From: Chloroflexota bacterium
GTDB lineage: Bacteria > Chloroflexota > Dehalococcoidia > SM23-28-2 > RBG-16-64-32
Direction of reading: 5' to 3'
Length of the DNA: 14,055 bases
NCBI GenBank assembly: GCA_022565075.1
Contig: JADFKG010000037.1
Location: 1-14,055, forward strand
The first letter of the stretch is position 1; each line of letters starts with the position of its first letter. The position numbers and the translations under genes were made by a program. Below are positions 11,395-14,055 of the stretch, one piece after another. Under the pieces are notes generated by a model, which had not been told where the DNA came from, did not search any database, and was given only the letters and a program-made list of their open reading frames with translations.

Positions 11395-11661
11395 ATGCTG
11401 ACGAAGGAAAAGACGGCGGAAATCGCCGCAGAGCACCGGTCCCATCCAACGGACTCGGGTTCCACTGAGATACAGGTCGCGCTCCTCAGCGAGCGGATCA
11501 AGCAACTTACCGATCACCTCCGCGTGCATCGTAAGGACTTCCACTCTCAGCGTGGGCTGCTCCAACTTGTCGGCCGGCGGCGGCGGCTGCTTCGTTACCT
11601 CAACCGCCAAAGCCCGGCAAGCTACAAGGCGCTGATCGCCAAACTAGGCCTGCGCAAGTAA
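11395..11661 (+). CDS. rpsO: 30S ribosomal protein S15
   Basis: S15 is a primary 16S rRNA-binding protein that organises the central domain of the 30S subunit. The 88-aa length is standard. Recognisable segments are TDSGSTEIQVALLSERI (residues 20-36), LTDHLRVHRKDFHSQRGLL with conserved His and Ser contacts to rRNA, and LVGRRRRLLRYLNRQSP followed by a C-terminal helix ending in Lys. It is the first gene of the conserved rpsO-pnp pair. Its SD (AAGGAA) is 15 nt upstream, longer than usual; AGGA can pair with TCCT at 11386-11389, so initiation may be structured. Its stop codon lies inside the terminator loop. Confidence 0.97.
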   Translation: MLTKEKTAEIAAEHRSHPTDSGSTEIQVALLSERIKQLTDHLRVHRKDFHSQRGLLQLVGRRRRLLRYLNRQSPASYKALIAKLGLRK

Positions 11662-11680
11662 GCGCGGGCCTTTCTCTTTC
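11647..11680 (+). terminator. Intrinsic terminator overlapping the rpsO stop codon
   Basis: GGCCTGCGC (11647-11655) pairs with GCGCGGGCC (11662-11670) over 9 bp with one U-G. The 6-nt loop AAGTAA consists exactly of the last Lys codon and the stop codon of rpsO. TTTCTCTTTC follows as an imperfect U-tract. It should terminate much rpsO transcription, with read-through feeding pnp. Confidence 0.8.
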
Positions 11681-11710
11681 CGCAGCCACTCATCATAGCG
11701 GGCTGAAGCA

Positions 11711-11782
11711 GCGGCATAGAGCCGCCGGCAACGCTGACCGCATCATCCGGGACACGCGAAGCAACGTCCCGAAGGTTCAGCG
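11711..11782 (+). promoter_or_regulatory. Structured rpsO-pnp intergenic leader
   Basis: A small hairpin, GCGGC/GCCGC with loop ATAGA (11711-11725), precedes a longer imperfect stem-loop (11732-11782). The outer arms of the latter are CGCTGA/TCAGCG, extended by CC/GG, and its inner arms CGGGAC (11748-11753) and GTCCCG (11766-11771). In Escherichia coli the same interval holds a terminator and an RNase III-cleaved stem used for PNPase autoregulation. This one is a positional analogue, inferred only from folding by eye. Confidence 0.45.
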
Positions 11783-11827
11783 CGCCGCACCACCCGCCAA
11801 GACAAGACCCAGGAGGTCAGAACTCAG

Positions 11828-14055
<2,228 letters not shown>

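Overview
The window is high-GC bacterial DNA, tightly packed with genes on both strands. It is mostly chromosomal housekeeping genes, with a phage-derived fragment at the left edge. An F420-type split-barrel flavin protein, a DUF3105 lipoprotein, a zinc-ribbon membrane protein and the general protein style suggest Chloroflexota (Dehalococcoidia-like). This assignment is inferred from family content only; no marker phylogeny was possible.

Layout: (1) 1-232 is AT-rich DNA joined to the 3' part of a phage portal gene (233-1228, +), followed by a 68-aa two-helix membrane protein (1225-1431, +) that may be holin-like. (2) 1434-2377 (-) holds an F420/PPOX-type flavin protein coupled to a zinc-ribbon membrane protein. 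(3) 2649-3914 (+) encodes an unrecognised coiled-coil protein. (4) 3918-7882 (-) is a sulfur/purine/translation cluster read cysE, cysS, purA, then a SelW/SelT-like Rdx gene. (5) 8082-8951 (+) is a PAP2-family membrane phosphatase/transferase. (6) 8948-11303 (-) is a compact four-gene run: degV, a P-loop kinase, a DUF3105 lipoprotein and a dimeric alpha/beta-barrel protein. (7) 11395-14055 (+) is the classic rpsO-pnp pair, with pnp running to the last base of the window.

The most interesting signals are regulatory. The cysE-cysS genes are preceded by a consensus TATAAT, and an ATG sits at the predicted transcription start. It opens a 47-codon upstream ORF with three Cys codons within six codons. 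The ORF overlaps three strong hairpins and ends 19 nt before cysE. This looks like a cysteine-sensing attenuator that controls cysteine synthesis and cysteinyl-tRNA synthesis together. purA has a perfect hairpin between its Shine-Dalgarno (SD) and its ATG; folding it out gives an ideal 8-nt spacing and hides a decoy ATG in the loop. degV and rpsO diverge from a symmetric -10 element. The rpsO stop codon lies in the loop of a 9-bp intrinsic terminator placed between rpsO and pnp. PNPase carries an RGG-rich glycine tail at the very end of the window.

No tRNA, rRNA, CRISPR array or insertion sequence was recognised.
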